A stretch of DNA of 64,000 nucleotides from Halorubrum trapanicum (lineage in GTDB: Archaea > Halobacteriota > Halobacteria > Halobacteriales > Haloferacaceae), in assembly GCF_002355655.1 (NCBI RefSeq), contig NZ_AP017569.1:1922001-1986000 (forward strand), in the 5' to 3' direction. The position numbers and the translations under genes were made by a program. The stretch's first letter is position 1, and each line of letters begins with the position of its first letter. This document shows positions 16,624-24,327 of the stretch, piece by piece. The notes beneath the pieces are model-generated. The model saw only the letters and a program-made list of their open reading frames with translations. It searched no databases and was not told the origin of the DNA.

Positions 16624-17940
16624 ATGGGGTCCCTCTCCGACATCGCCGAGACCGACCGTCGCGTGATCGTTTTGGCGCTCGCGCGGATGGTCGGCGCTGC
16701 CGGGAACTCCTTCCTCATCGTCGTCCTCCCGCTGTACATCACCAGCGACGTGGTCGACATCGAGGGACTCCTCGGCGCGGAGGTCGGGGTCGGCGCGGCC
16801 GCGGTCACGCTGACCGAGCCGCTGCTCATCGGGGTCGTCCTCTCGCTCTTCGGCTTCCTCAACAGCCTCTCGCAGCCGTTCACGGGACGGCTCTCCGACC
16901 GCATCGGCGCGAGACGCCCGTTCGTTCTCGCCGGTATCCTCCTCTTAGGCACCGCGAGCGGGCTGTACACGGTCGCGACGAGCTATCCGGCGCTGGTCGC
17001 GCTGCGCGCGATCCAGGGGCTCGGCGCGGCGCTCATCATCCCCGCGACGGTCGCCCTCGTCAACGAGTACGCCGCGAGCGACACCGACCGCGGCGGGAAC
17101 TTCGGGGTGTACAACACGTTCCGGCTCATCGGCTTCGGCTTCGGCCCGGTCCTCGCGGGCGCCGTCGTCGAGGCCGGCCCGTACGACCTCTCGCCGGTCG
17201 GGCTCCCGGTCCTCGACGGCTTCGACGCGGCCTTCGTCGCCGCCTGCGCGGGGGCGTACCTCAGCTTCACGCTCGTGTTCCTGCTCGTCCGCGACGCCGA
17301 CGTCGAGGCCGAGGCGGGCGACGACGTCTCGATCCGGGTCCGCGGCGAGGACCGCCTGCTCGACCCCGTGTTCACGCTGGGGCTCGCGACGGTCGCGATG
17401 GGCGCGTGTATCGCGCTGTTCGCGACGCTCCAGAACCAGGTGAACGTCCGCTTAGACCAGGCGCCGATCTGGTTCGGCGCCCAGTTCGCGGCCGTGACGA
17501 TCGCCAACGTGGTCTTCCAGGTGCCGGTGGGGCGCGCCAGCGACCGGATCGGTCGCCGCCCCTTCCTGCTCGCCGGGTTCGTCCTCCTCGTCCCGACGAC
17601 GCTCCTCCAAGGGATCGTGACGGAGCCCGCGCTGATGATGCTCGTCCGCCTCGGGCAGGGGATCGCGGTCGCGTGCGTGTTCGCCCCGTCGCTCGCGCTC
17701 GCCGGCGATCTCGCCCGCGAAGGGGAGTCCGGGACCACCCTCTCCGTGCTCACGATGGGGTTCGGCTTCGGCGTCGCCTTGGGGCCGCTGGCGTCCGGCT
17801 GGCTCTACGGCTTCGGCTTCGTCGTCCCCTTCGCGGTCGGGGCCGCGTCCGCCGTGCTCGCGCTGATCGCCGTCTTCACGCAGGTCGAGGAGACGCTGGA
17901 CGCCGGCGAGGAGCCGGCCGCGGCGGCGGGAGCGGACTGA
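16624..17940 (+). CDS. Major facilitator superfamily transporter
   Basis: The 438-residue protein has about twelve hydrophobic helices in two halves. The MFS loop motif appears in both halves, as GRLSDRIGARRPF and GRASDRIGRRPFLL. An acidic loop separates the halves (about residues 220-245). It resembles drug or metabolite exporters of the Bcr/Tet type, but no substrate can be read. A TATA-like CTTTATGCT lies about 30 bp before the ATG. It follows the LOV kinase by 97 bp with its own promoter. Confidence 0.88.
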   Translation: MGSLSDIAETDRRVIVLALARMVGAAGNSFLIVVLPLYITSDVVDIEGLLGAEVGVGAAAVTLTEPLLIGVVLSLFGFLNSLSQPFTGRLSDRIGARRPFVLAGILLLGTASGLYTVATSYPALVALRAIQGLGAALIIPATVALVNEYAASDTDRGGNFGVYNTFRLIGFGFGPVLAGAVVEAGPYDLSPVGLPVLDGFDAAFVAACAGAYLSFTLVFLLVRDADVEAEAGDDVSIRVRGEDRLLDPVFTLGLATVAMGACIALFATLQNQVNVRLDQAPIWFGAQFAAVTIANVVFQVPVGRASDRIGRRPFLLAGFVLLVPTTLLQGIVTEPALMMLVRLGQGIAVACVFAPSLALAGDLAREGESGTTLSVLTMGFGFGVALGPLASGWLYGFGFVVPFAVGAASAVLALIAVFTQVEETLDAGEEPAAAAGAD

Positions 17941-18079
17941 AGCGGGGACGGGGGGCGGAAAAACGCGCCCGGCACGCGTTCCGCGGGGCAACCGAACCGC
18001 ACTAACTCGGTTAATCCGATAAAAATCGATTTGACGATGCTTCCGATTTATGCCCCTCGCGGCCGTTACGCCGACTGTA

Positions 18080-18682
18080 ATGCCAGTCTCAAGAAGCCTC
18101 CTGGCGGTGCTGGTCGTCTTGCTCGTCGCCGGAAGCGGCGCCGTAGCGACGGGCGTGGCACAGACGGACGCCAGCGCGTCGACGGCGTCGGTGTCCGACC
18201 TCGAGATGGACGCGACGGTCGATAACGAGACCGTCACGGTGACCGTCACGGACGGGGGTGACCCCGTGGAGAACGCCTCGATAGGTGTCGAAGGGGAAGA
18301 ATCGGTTACCCTCACCACCGACGCCGACGGGACCGCGTCGGTCGATCGCTCGGCCCTCTCGGAGGGCGACGAATCGCTCGAGGAGCTCGAAGTCGAGTAC
18401 GAGTCCGACCACGCGGAGGGCGAGTTGGAGTACGTCGTCGAGGACGGCTCGCTGACCCTCGTCGAGGAGGAGTACGAGTACGAAGTCGATGAGGATGCGG
18501 ACGACGAGGGCGACGCGGACGATGACGAGGGCGACGCGGACGACGAGAGCGAGGGGGACGACGACGGTGAGGAAGAGGAAGAAGAAGAGGACGAAGAGGA
18601 AGAAGAAGAGGACGAAGAGGATGATGAAGACGGTGAAGATAACGAAGACGACGAAGACGACGAGGACGACGGAGACGACTGA
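18080..18682 (+). CDS. Secreted protein with Ig-like core and poly-Glu/Asp tail
   Basis: The 200-residue protein begins with a Sec-type signal (basic PVSRS, hydrophobic LLAVLVVLLVAGSGAVATG, cleavage near VAQT). The middle (about residues 40-130) has alternating beta strands with VTDGGDPVENASI and TDADGTASV, typical of secreted carboxypeptidase-regulatory-like or Ig-like domains. The last 65 residues are nearly all Asp and Glu. In that tail the codons shift to GAA, GAC and GAT. An upstream in-frame ATG at 18050 is rejected because the signal peptide starts at 18080. Confidence 0.7.
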   Translation: MPVSRSLLAVLVVLLVAGSGAVATGVAQTDASASTASVSDLEMDATVDNETVTVTVTDGGDPVENASIGVEGEESVTLTTDADGTASVDRSALSEGDESLEELEVEYESDHAEGELEYVVEDGSLTLVEEEYEYEVDEDADDEGDADDDEGDADDESEGDDDGEEEEEEEDEEEEEEDEEDDEDGEDNEDDEDDEDDGDD

Positions 18683-18827
18683 TATCCCGTAGTTCTCCCC
18701 GTCGCACGGACGGCGGGCGCGGTCTTCCCGCCGGGTCCACTCTCGCGTCGACCACGTCCTCCGCGTTCTGCGGGCGACTCCCGTCGGTCCGTACGCAGTC
18801 AACAGAGCCAAACCGGTCGCAGTCGAA

Positions 18828-19115
18828 GTGCCCGGCGTGCCGAGCGACCGCCTCCGCTGCGTCGACTGCCGCGAGCCGATCCCCGCCGACGCGCGGATCT
18901 GCCCGCACTGCCGCGCGATCCAGCCGTCGCCGCTGCTCGACGTCGGCGTCGTCGTCGCGGGCGTGTTCGCGCTGCTGTTCGGCGCCCTCCTCGCGGTGAT
19001 GACCGTCGGGACGAGCCGCCTCCTCGGGTTCCTCCTGCTCGTCGTCGGCTTCGGGCTGGCCGTCGGCGGCTACACGCGCTACATCGACCGGCAGGCCGCG
19101 AGCCGGGCGCGGTGA
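18828..19115 (+). CDS. Zinc-ribbon membrane protein, 95 aa
   Basis: The N-terminal 30 residues hold CVDCREPIPADARICPHC, a zinc ribbon of the CxxC-x10-CxxC type. Two membrane helices follow (about residues 38-58 and 64-82), then a basic end (RYIDRQAASRAR). This ribbon-plus-helices layout is common in archaeal membrane proteins of unknown function. GTG 18828 is used; GTG 18837 three codons on is equally possible. Confidence 0.65.
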   Translation: MPGVPSDRLRCVDCREPIPADARICPHCRAIQPSPLLDVGVVVAGVFALLFGALLAVMTVGTSRLLGFLLLVVGFGLAVGGYTRYIDRQAASRAR

Positions 19116-19170
19116 AAGCGGTCGCCCCCGATCCACCCGACAGCGCGCTTCTCGTCGCCTCGGTCGCGAC

Positions 19171-19180
19171 AATTTAAATA
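19171..19180 (+). promoter_or_regulatory. TATA box of the 19204 gene
   Basis: AATTTAAATA lies 24-33 nt before the ATG at 19204, a strong leaderless-type promoter element. Confidence 0.65.
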
Positions 19181-19203
19181 CCAGCGGCCGCCACGATACC
19201 CAC

Positions 19204-19884
19204 ATGCTCACCCCACTCACCGGCGGCCTGGTCCTCGCGGGGCTGGCGCTCGCGTTCGTCGGCGCGGCGGTCTCCGTCTACGCGGTGACGCTGACGGGGC
19301 TGCTCGTCGGCGCCGGCGCCGGCTACCTGTTCGCGCCGAACGTCGTCGGCCTGATCGCGGTCGATGGGGCCGTCCTCACCGCCGGCGCGGTCGCGGTCGG
19401 CGGCCTCCTCGGCGGCTTCCTCGCGTACGCCGGGCTCTCGTTCGCGGTCCTCGGGATCGGGGCGATCGTCGGCGGCTTCGCCGGGCGGTTCGCGGTCGGC
19501 CCCTTCTACGCCGCCGACGCGGCGGGGATCGAGGGGACGGCGCTGCTCGTCGGCGCGACGCTGGCGGGCGTCGCGGTCGGCGCGCTGTTCGGGTTCGTCC
19601 TCACGCGGACGACGCTCGTGGTCTCGACCGCGCTCATCGGCGCGGCGTTCGCCTCGCGGTCGCTGACACCCGCTGACTTCGAGGCGGCCGCCGCGGAGAC
19701 GACGGTCCAGCCGCTCCTCTTCGACCTGTCCGCGCCCGCGTTCCTCGCGGTGTTCGTCCTCGGGGCGCTCTCGCAGCTGGGACTGTTCAAGTTCGGCTAC
19801 GTGACGAAGCTGGTCGGCTCGCTGCCGGGCGCGCGCCGGTGGACGGCGGACGACGACCGCGACGGCGACGCGGACGCGGCCTGA
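19204..19884 (+). CDS. Polytopic membrane protein (DUF4203-like)
   Basis: The 226-residue protein is a series of about seven hydrophobic Gly/Ala-rich helices (for example LVLAGLALAFVGAAVSVYAVTL and LLVGAGAGYLFAPNVVGL, each at the usual length) with very short loops and a polar acidic tail. The pattern is like the DUF4203/TMEM198-type membrane domain, but I cannot confirm this without a profile. No charged pore or catalytic residues stand out. A strong TATA box supports the start. Confidence 0.6.
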   Translation: MLTPLTGGLVLAGLALAFVGAAVSVYAVTLTGLLVGAGAGYLFAPNVVGLIAVDGAVLTAGAVAVGGLLGGFLAYAGLSFAVLGIGAIVGGFAGRFAVGPFYAADAAGIEGTALLVGATLAGVAVGALFGFVLTRTTLVVSTALIGAAFASRSLTPADFEAAAAETTVQPLLFDLSAPAFLAVFVLGALSQLGLFKFGYVTKLVGSLPGARRWTADDDRDGDADAA

Positions 19885-20093
19885 TTTCTCGCGGCACATC
19901 GCGCTCTCGTGCGCCCTCGCCGTGCCGACGACCGCGCCGACCGCACCGACCGCGCCGTGCGGCGGCCTATCTTTCTACGAGGAGAGAATCCCGGCGTTTA
20001 CGCCGGGAGTGAATTCGACAACGCTGACCCAATCCCTCACGGACGGCAGGTCGGATATTCCACGCACATCCATACCATTAAGTTAGTTTGTCT

Positions 20094-20106
20094 ACATAGT
20101 CTATGT
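20094..20106. promoter_or_regulatory. 13-bp dyad directly before the tnpB start
   Basis: ACATAG-T-CTATGT is a perfect inverted repeat ending one base before the ATG at 20107. The position would let a bound protein block transcription or a structure cover the start. Function is inferred from position only. Confidence 0.35.
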
Positions 20107-21357
20107 ATGGCGATTAAGGCCACACGTACCTACGTTGGTTCCATCCAGAACCACCAACAGGTCTGTGATGGTCTTGATTCGCTCGGAGACTCCGCCTCGA
20201 AAATCTGGAACGTCGCACGATGGACAGCCGACCGTATCTGGGACGCAACCGGTGAGATCCCAAACGGTAGTGTGCTGAAATCGTACATGAAAAACCAGTC
20301 GTGCTGGAAAGATTTGAACGCACAATCCAGTCAGAAAGTCATCGAAGAACTTTCTGACGCTTTCCAGTCGTGGTTCGACCTGCGACAGAAAGATCAAAAG
20401 GTGAATCCGCCCGGCTACCGCAAACACGGCGACACCCGGCCACGTTCCACGGTGACGTTCAAAGAAGACGGGTTCAAACACGATCCTGACAACAATCGGG
20501 TCCGACTCTCAAAAGGCTCGAATCTGAAAGAACACTTCTCAGACTTCCTGCTTTGCGAGTACCAGACCCGGCCAGACGTTGACCTCTCGGAAGTCAACAG
20601 CGTACAGAATGTTCGTGCCGTCTGGAACGGTGACGAATGGGAACTTCATTTCGTGTGTAAGGTCGAACTCGAAACAGTGGATTCAGCTGGCGACGGCATC
20701 GCAGGGATCGACCTCGGCATCACAAACATCGCCACGGTCGCGTTCCCCGATGAATACGTGTTGTACCCCGGTAATTCGCTCAAAGAAGACAAACACTACT
20801 TCACCAGAGCCGAGTACGACACCGAGGGAGAGAGTGGCCCATCAGAGCAGTCGAGGTGGGCGCGTCGGAAACTCTCCGAACGTGAGACACACTACTACCA
20901 CACGCTGACGGACGCCATCATTACGGAGTGTGTCGAACGCGGTGTCGGTACGCTCGCGGTGAGTTGGCCTGAAGACGTGCGTGAGTCAGATTGGGGCAAG
21001 ACCGGTAACAAAAAGCTCCACTCGTGGCCGTTCGACCGCATCTACCAGTACCTCGAATACAAAGGCGAGATGCGCGGTGTGGAGGTGCTGAAAGAGAACG
21101 AGTGGAACACCTCGAAAACGTGTTCCCGCTGTGGAGACGACACGAAGTCGAACCGCGTCGAACGTGGACTGTACGTCTGCTCGTCGTGCGAGTTGGTAGC
21201 CAACGCGGATTGTAACGGGGCGGAGAATATGCGTCAGAAGATAACTCCGAGTCCTCACGGCGAGGATAGGAGTAACGGCTGTGTGGCACAGCCATCGACA
21301 CACTTGTTCGACCGCGAGAGCGGGACGTTTCACACGAGAGAACAGGTCGTGTCGTAG
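20107..21357 (+). CDS. tnpB: TnpB, RNA-guided nuclease family, non-canonical RuvC-II
   Basis: The 416-residue protein starts MAIKATRTYVGSIQNHQQV, typical of haloarchaeal IS1341-type TnpB. The RuvC-I Asp is Asp202 in GIDLGITN and the RuvC-III Asp is Asp368 in NADCNGAEN. A four-Cys zinc knuckle (CSRCG, CSSCE) lies between RuvC-II and III. Where RuvC-II normally reads ED preceded by hydrophobics, this protein has AVSWPEDVRE, with Ser286 at the usual Glu position and Glu289 or Glu293 as possible substitutes. Known TnpBs cut DNA guided by an RNA from the element's right end; activity of this variant is uncertain. Confidence 0.88.
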   Translation: MAIKATRTYVGSIQNHQQVCDGLDSLGDSASKIWNVARWTADRIWDATGEIPNGSVLKSYMKNQSCWKDLNAQSSQKVIEELSDAFQSWFDLRQKDQKVNPPGYRKHGDTRPRSTVTFKEDGFKHDPDNNRVRLSKGSNLKEHFSDFLLCEYQTRPDVDLSEVNSVQNVRAVWNGDEWELHFVCKVELETVDSAGDGIAGIDLGITNIATVAFPDEYVLYPGNSLKEDKHYFTRAEYDTEGESGPSEQSRWARRKLSERETHYYHTLTDAIITECVERGVGTLAVSWPEDVRESDWGKTGNKKLHSWPFDRIYQYLEYKGEMRGVEVLKENEWNTSKTCSRCGDDTKSNRVERGLYVCSSCELVANADCNGAENMRQKITPSPHGEDRSNGCVAQPSTHLFDRESGTFHTREQVVS

Positions 21358-21415
21358 ACCAGCAAATATCCCACCTGCGGGACGGGAAGCCTCGCCGTTT
21401 ACGGCGAGGAGGATG

Positions 21416-22273
21416 TCACTCGTACTCGTAGAACCCTCGCCCCGTCTTCTTTCCGAGGTCGCCGGCCTCCACCTTGCGCTTGAGGAGGTAGGCGGGCTTG
21501 TAGCGGTCGCCCAGCTCGTCGTGGAGCGTCTCGCTGGCGTCGAGCGCCACGTCGAGGCCGATGTGGTCGGCGAGTTCGAGCGGGCCCATCGGGACGTTCG
21601 TGCCGAGCTTCATGCCGCGGTCGATGTCGGCCTTGTCGGCGACCCCCTCGTCGTACGCCCGGATCCCCTCGTTGATCCACGGCATCAGGATCCGGTTGGT
21701 GACGAAGCCGGGCTTGTCGTCCGCCTCCCACGTCTCCTTGCCGAGGTCCTCGGCGAAGGCGTGCGCGAAGTCGACGACCGCGGGGTCGGTCCGTTCGCCC
21801 ACCACGACCTCGACGCCGTCCATGATCGGAACGGGGTTCATGAAGTGGAGGCCGACCACGTCGCTCGCGCGGTCGGTCGCGCTCGCGACGCTCGTGATCG
21901 ACAGCGTGGAGGTGTTCGTCGCGAGGACGACGTCGCCGTCGGTGACGCGGTCGAGGTCGGCGAACACGTCGCGTTTCACGTCGAGGTCCTCGACCACGGC
22001 CTCGACCGCGAGGTCGGCGTCGGCGAGGTCGCCGAGATCGGTCGTGCCCGCGATCCGGTCGCGGATCGCCGCGGGCTCCTCGTCGAGCGCGTCCTTCCCG
22101 GCCAGCCGGTCGAGGCTGTCTTCGACGCTGTCGAGGCCGCGCTCGACGTACTCGGGCTCGACGTCGCGCATCACCACGTCGTAGCCCGCGGTCGCCGCGA
22201 CCTGCGCGATCCCGTTGCCCATCGTCCCGGCGCCGACGACGCCGACGACGTCCACCTCGGAGAGTTCTCGCAT
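21416..22273 (-). CDS. 3-hydroxyacyl-CoA dehydrogenase
   Basis: The 285-residue enzyme oxidises 3-hydroxyacyl-CoA with NAD in beta-oxidation or butyrate-type metabolism. The Rossmann motif VVGVVGAGTMGNGIAQ opens the protein, followed by NTSTLSIT, the catalytic-His segment LHFMNPVPIMDGVEVV, KPGFVTNRILMPWINE and GPLELADHIGLD. Length equals the short 3-hydroxybutyryl-CoA dehydrogenase class. ATG 22273 places the start directly before the nucleotide-binding fold. Its 3' end abuts the right end of the tnpB element. Confidence 0.92.
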   Translation of the reverse strand: MRELSEVDVVGVVGAGTMGNGIAQVAATAGYDVVMRDVEPEYVERGLDSVEDSLDRLAGKDALDEEPAAIRDRIAGTTDLGDLADADLAVEAVVEDLDVKRDVFADLDRVTDGDVVLATNTSTLSITSVASATDRASDVVGLHFMNPVPIMDGVEVVVGERTDPAVVDFAHAFAEDLGKETWEADDKPGFVTNRILMPWINEGIRAYDEGVADKADIDRGMKLGTNVPMGPLELADHIGLDVALDASETLHDELGDRYKPAYLLKRKVEAGDLGKKTGRGFYEYE

Positions 22274-22486
22274 GCGGACCGCTGCCGCGCCGCGGGTGGT
22301 AAGTATTGCGGAAGCCGGGCCGGTTCGCGCTCCGTTCGAAGAAATTAACAATTTGAGTAGTAACGAATCCCCACGCTCTATCGCTCGTTGCTCGCCTCGA
22401 AACGCCCCTCAGACGGCGTCTCTGTTTCTTTACGCTCGGTGAAACGACCATAGCCCTTTTTACGTATGTAACTGAACTACGAACCG

Positions 22487-23290
22487 ATGCTTCCTCACGC
22501 CGCCGACGACATCTCGCGCGACGGCAAATCGCTCATCCTCGCGTACGACCACGGGCTCGAACACGGGCCGGTCGACTTCGAGCCGAACCCGGACACGGCG
22601 GACCCGGAGCGGATCTTCGAGCTCGCCACCCACGAGGCGGTCACCTCGCTGGCCGTCCAGAAGGGGCTCGCGGAGGCGTACTACCCCGACTACGAGGACG
22701 AGGTCAACCTCCTGTTGAAGCTCAACGGGACCTCGAACCTCTGGATGGGAGAGCCGGACAGCGCGGTCAACTGCACGGCGGAGTACGCGGCCGAGCTAGG
22801 CGCGGACGCGGTCGGGTTCACCGTCTACGGCGGGTCGAACCACGAGGTCGAGATGGCCGAGGAGTTCCGCGAGGCGCAGGAGGGCGCCCGCGAACACGAC
22901 ATGGCCGTCGTCATGTGGTCGTACCCGCGGGGGCAGGGGCTCCGCAACGACGGGAGCCCGGACGTGATCTCGTACGGCGCGCGGCTCGGTCTGGAGCTCG
23001 GCGCCGACGTGGTGAAGGTGAAGTACCCCGGCTCCGCCGAGGCGATGGGCGACGCAGTCGAGATGGCCGGCCCCGCGGACGTCGTGATGTCCGGCGGAAC
23101 GATGCGCGACGACGAGGCGTTCCTCCGGAACGTCTCGAACGCCATCGACGCGGGCGCCACCGGCATCGCCGTCGGCCGCAACGTCTTCCAGCGCGACGAG
23201 CCCGAGCGCATCCTCGACGCGCTGGAGGCCGTGATCTTCCAGGAGGTCGATCCGGCCGAGGCGCTGGCCACCGCCGAGAGCGACGACTGA
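22487..23290 (+). CDS. Class I fructose-bisphosphate aldolase (DhnA family)
   Basis: The 267-residue barrel protein shows archaeal class I aldolase features: LILAYDHGLEHGP at the start, VVMWSYPRG, the Schiff-base Lys region DVVKVKYPGS, VMSGG and GIAVGRNVFQ for phosphate binding. It would interconvert fructose bisphosphate with two trioses. The fold is shared with ADTH synthase (AroA'), but its stop overlaps the start of a fructose bisphosphatase gene, which favours the sugar role. A TTTTTACGTA segment lies 21-30 nt before the ATG. Confidence 0.85.
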   Translation: MLPHAADDISRDGKSLILAYDHGLEHGPVDFEPNPDTADPERIFELATHEAVTSLAVQKGLAEAYYPDYEDEVNLLLKLNGTSNLWMGEPDSAVNCTAEYAAELGADAVGFTVYGGSNHEVEMAEEFREAQEGAREHDMAVVMWSYPRGQGLRNDGSPDVISYGARLGLELGADVVKVKYPGSAEAMGDAVEMAGPADVVMSGGTMRDDEAFLRNVSNAIDAGATGIAVGRNVFQRDEPERILDALEAVIFQEVDPAEALATAESDD

Positions 23291-24225
23291 TGTCCGACTC
23301 CGACCCTCGCGCCGACGGCGGCCCCGCCGACTCGACCGTCGCGGCCGTCTTCGACGCGGTCGCGGCGACCGCCCCCGAGATCCGCGCCGCGCTCCCCGGC
23401 CGCCGCGTCGAGAGCGGGACCGAGAACGCCTCCGGCGAGTCGGTGCTGGCGGGCGACCTGTACGCCGACGAGCTGCTCGGCGAGGCGATCACCGCGATCG
23501 ACGGCGTCGGCTCGTTCGTCAGCGAGGAGCGCGAGGAAGCGGTCGACGCGGGCGGCGCCGTGGGGAGCGGGCCGGACGACGCGTACGCGGTCGCGATCGA
23601 CCCCCTCGACGGCTCCTCGAACCTCCGGTCGAACAACGCGATGGGGACCGTCGTCGGGATCTACGACGCCCCGCTGCCCGCGAGCGGCCGGGACCTCGTC
23701 GCCGCGGGATACGTCCTCTACGGCCCGATCACGACGATGGTCGTCGCCGACGAGGCGGGCGTCCGCGAGGAGGTCGTCGAGCGCGACGGCGGCGGTGAGG
23801 ACGGTCCGGCAGTCTCGCGGTCGGTCGTCGAGGCCGACCTGACGCTCCCGAAGGACCCGACCGTCTACGGGTTCGGCGGTCGGGTGCCCGACTGGCCGAG
23901 CGACTTTCGCGCGTTCGCCCGATCGATCGAGGACGAGCTGAAGCTCCGCTACGGCGGCGCGATGGTCGGCGACGTGAACCAGGTGCTCACCTACGGCGGG
24001 GTGTTCGCGTACCCCGCGCTCCGGAGCGCGCCCGAGGGGAAGCTCCGGCTCCAGTTCGAGGCGAACCCGATCGCGTACATCGTCGAGCGCGCGGGCGGCG
24101 CCTCCTCGGACGGAACCGGCTCGATCCTCGACGTCGAGCCCGAGGCGGTCCACCAGCGCGTCCCGCTGTACGTCGGCGACGAGGCGCTGATCGAGCGGCT
24201 GGAAGCCGCCGTCGACGCGGACTGA
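23290..24225 (+). CDS. fbp: Fructose-1,6-bisphosphatase, class I
   Basis: The 311-residue phosphatase completes the aldolase-phosphatase pair of gluconeogenesis, removing the 1-phosphate from fructose bisphosphate. The metal and substrate motif IDPLDGSSNLRSNNAMGT is diagnostic of class I enzymes; other landmarks are SEEREE (metal Glu), VLYGPITTM, LRYGGAMVGDVNQVL and KLRLQFEANPIAYIVE. The ATG at 23290 overlaps the aldolase stop (TGATG), so translation is coupled. Length is close to bacterial FBPase. Confidence 0.92.
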   Translation: MSDSDPRADGGPADSTVAAVFDAVAATAPEIRAALPGRRVESGTENASGESVLAGDLYADELLGEAITAIDGVGSFVSEEREEAVDAGGAVGSGPDDAYAVAIDPLDGSSNLRSNNAMGTVVGIYDAPLPASGRDLVAAGYVLYGPITTMVVADEAGVREEVVERDGGGEDGPAVSRSVVEADLTLPKDPTVYGFGGRVPDWPSDFRAFARSIEDELKLRYGGAMVGDVNQVLTYGGVFAYPALRSAPEGKLRLQFEANPIAYIVERAGGASSDGTGSILDVEPEAVHQRVPLYVGDEALIERLEAAVDAD

Positions 24226-24327
24226 GCCGGGCTGCTCCGCAGCCCCCGAGGCTCGGTCCCGTCGTTCGACGCCCGCCGCCGATCCCGCATGGAAAACTGT
24301 TTAGGACTCTCCGCAAATCTTGCGTCC

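Larger units (their letters stand above)
19985..21415 (+). mobile_element. IS1341-type element (IS200/IS605 family, tnpB only)
   Basis: A solo tnpB is flanked by the subterminal hairpins expected of this family: CCCGGCG-ttta-CGCCGGG at 19990-20007 on the left and CCTCGCCG-ttta-CGGCGAGG at 21390-21409 on the right. There is no tnpA, so the element cannot move by itself. Its GC content is clearly below that of the flanking genes. The right end stops within about six bases of the stop codon of the hydroxyacyl-CoA dehydrogenase gene. The exact ends are estimates. Confidence 0.85.

Noticed and set aside
20107-21357. Frameshifted or truncated tnpB
   Set aside because: The frame is continuous from start to the zinc knuckle and RuvC-III, and length is normal. 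Only the RuvC-II residue is unusual.
22487-23290. ADTH synthase (AroA') rather than aldolase
   Set aside because: The families are close and cannot be fully separated by eye, but overlap with a fructose bisphosphatase gene and absence of aromatic-pathway genes favour aldolase.
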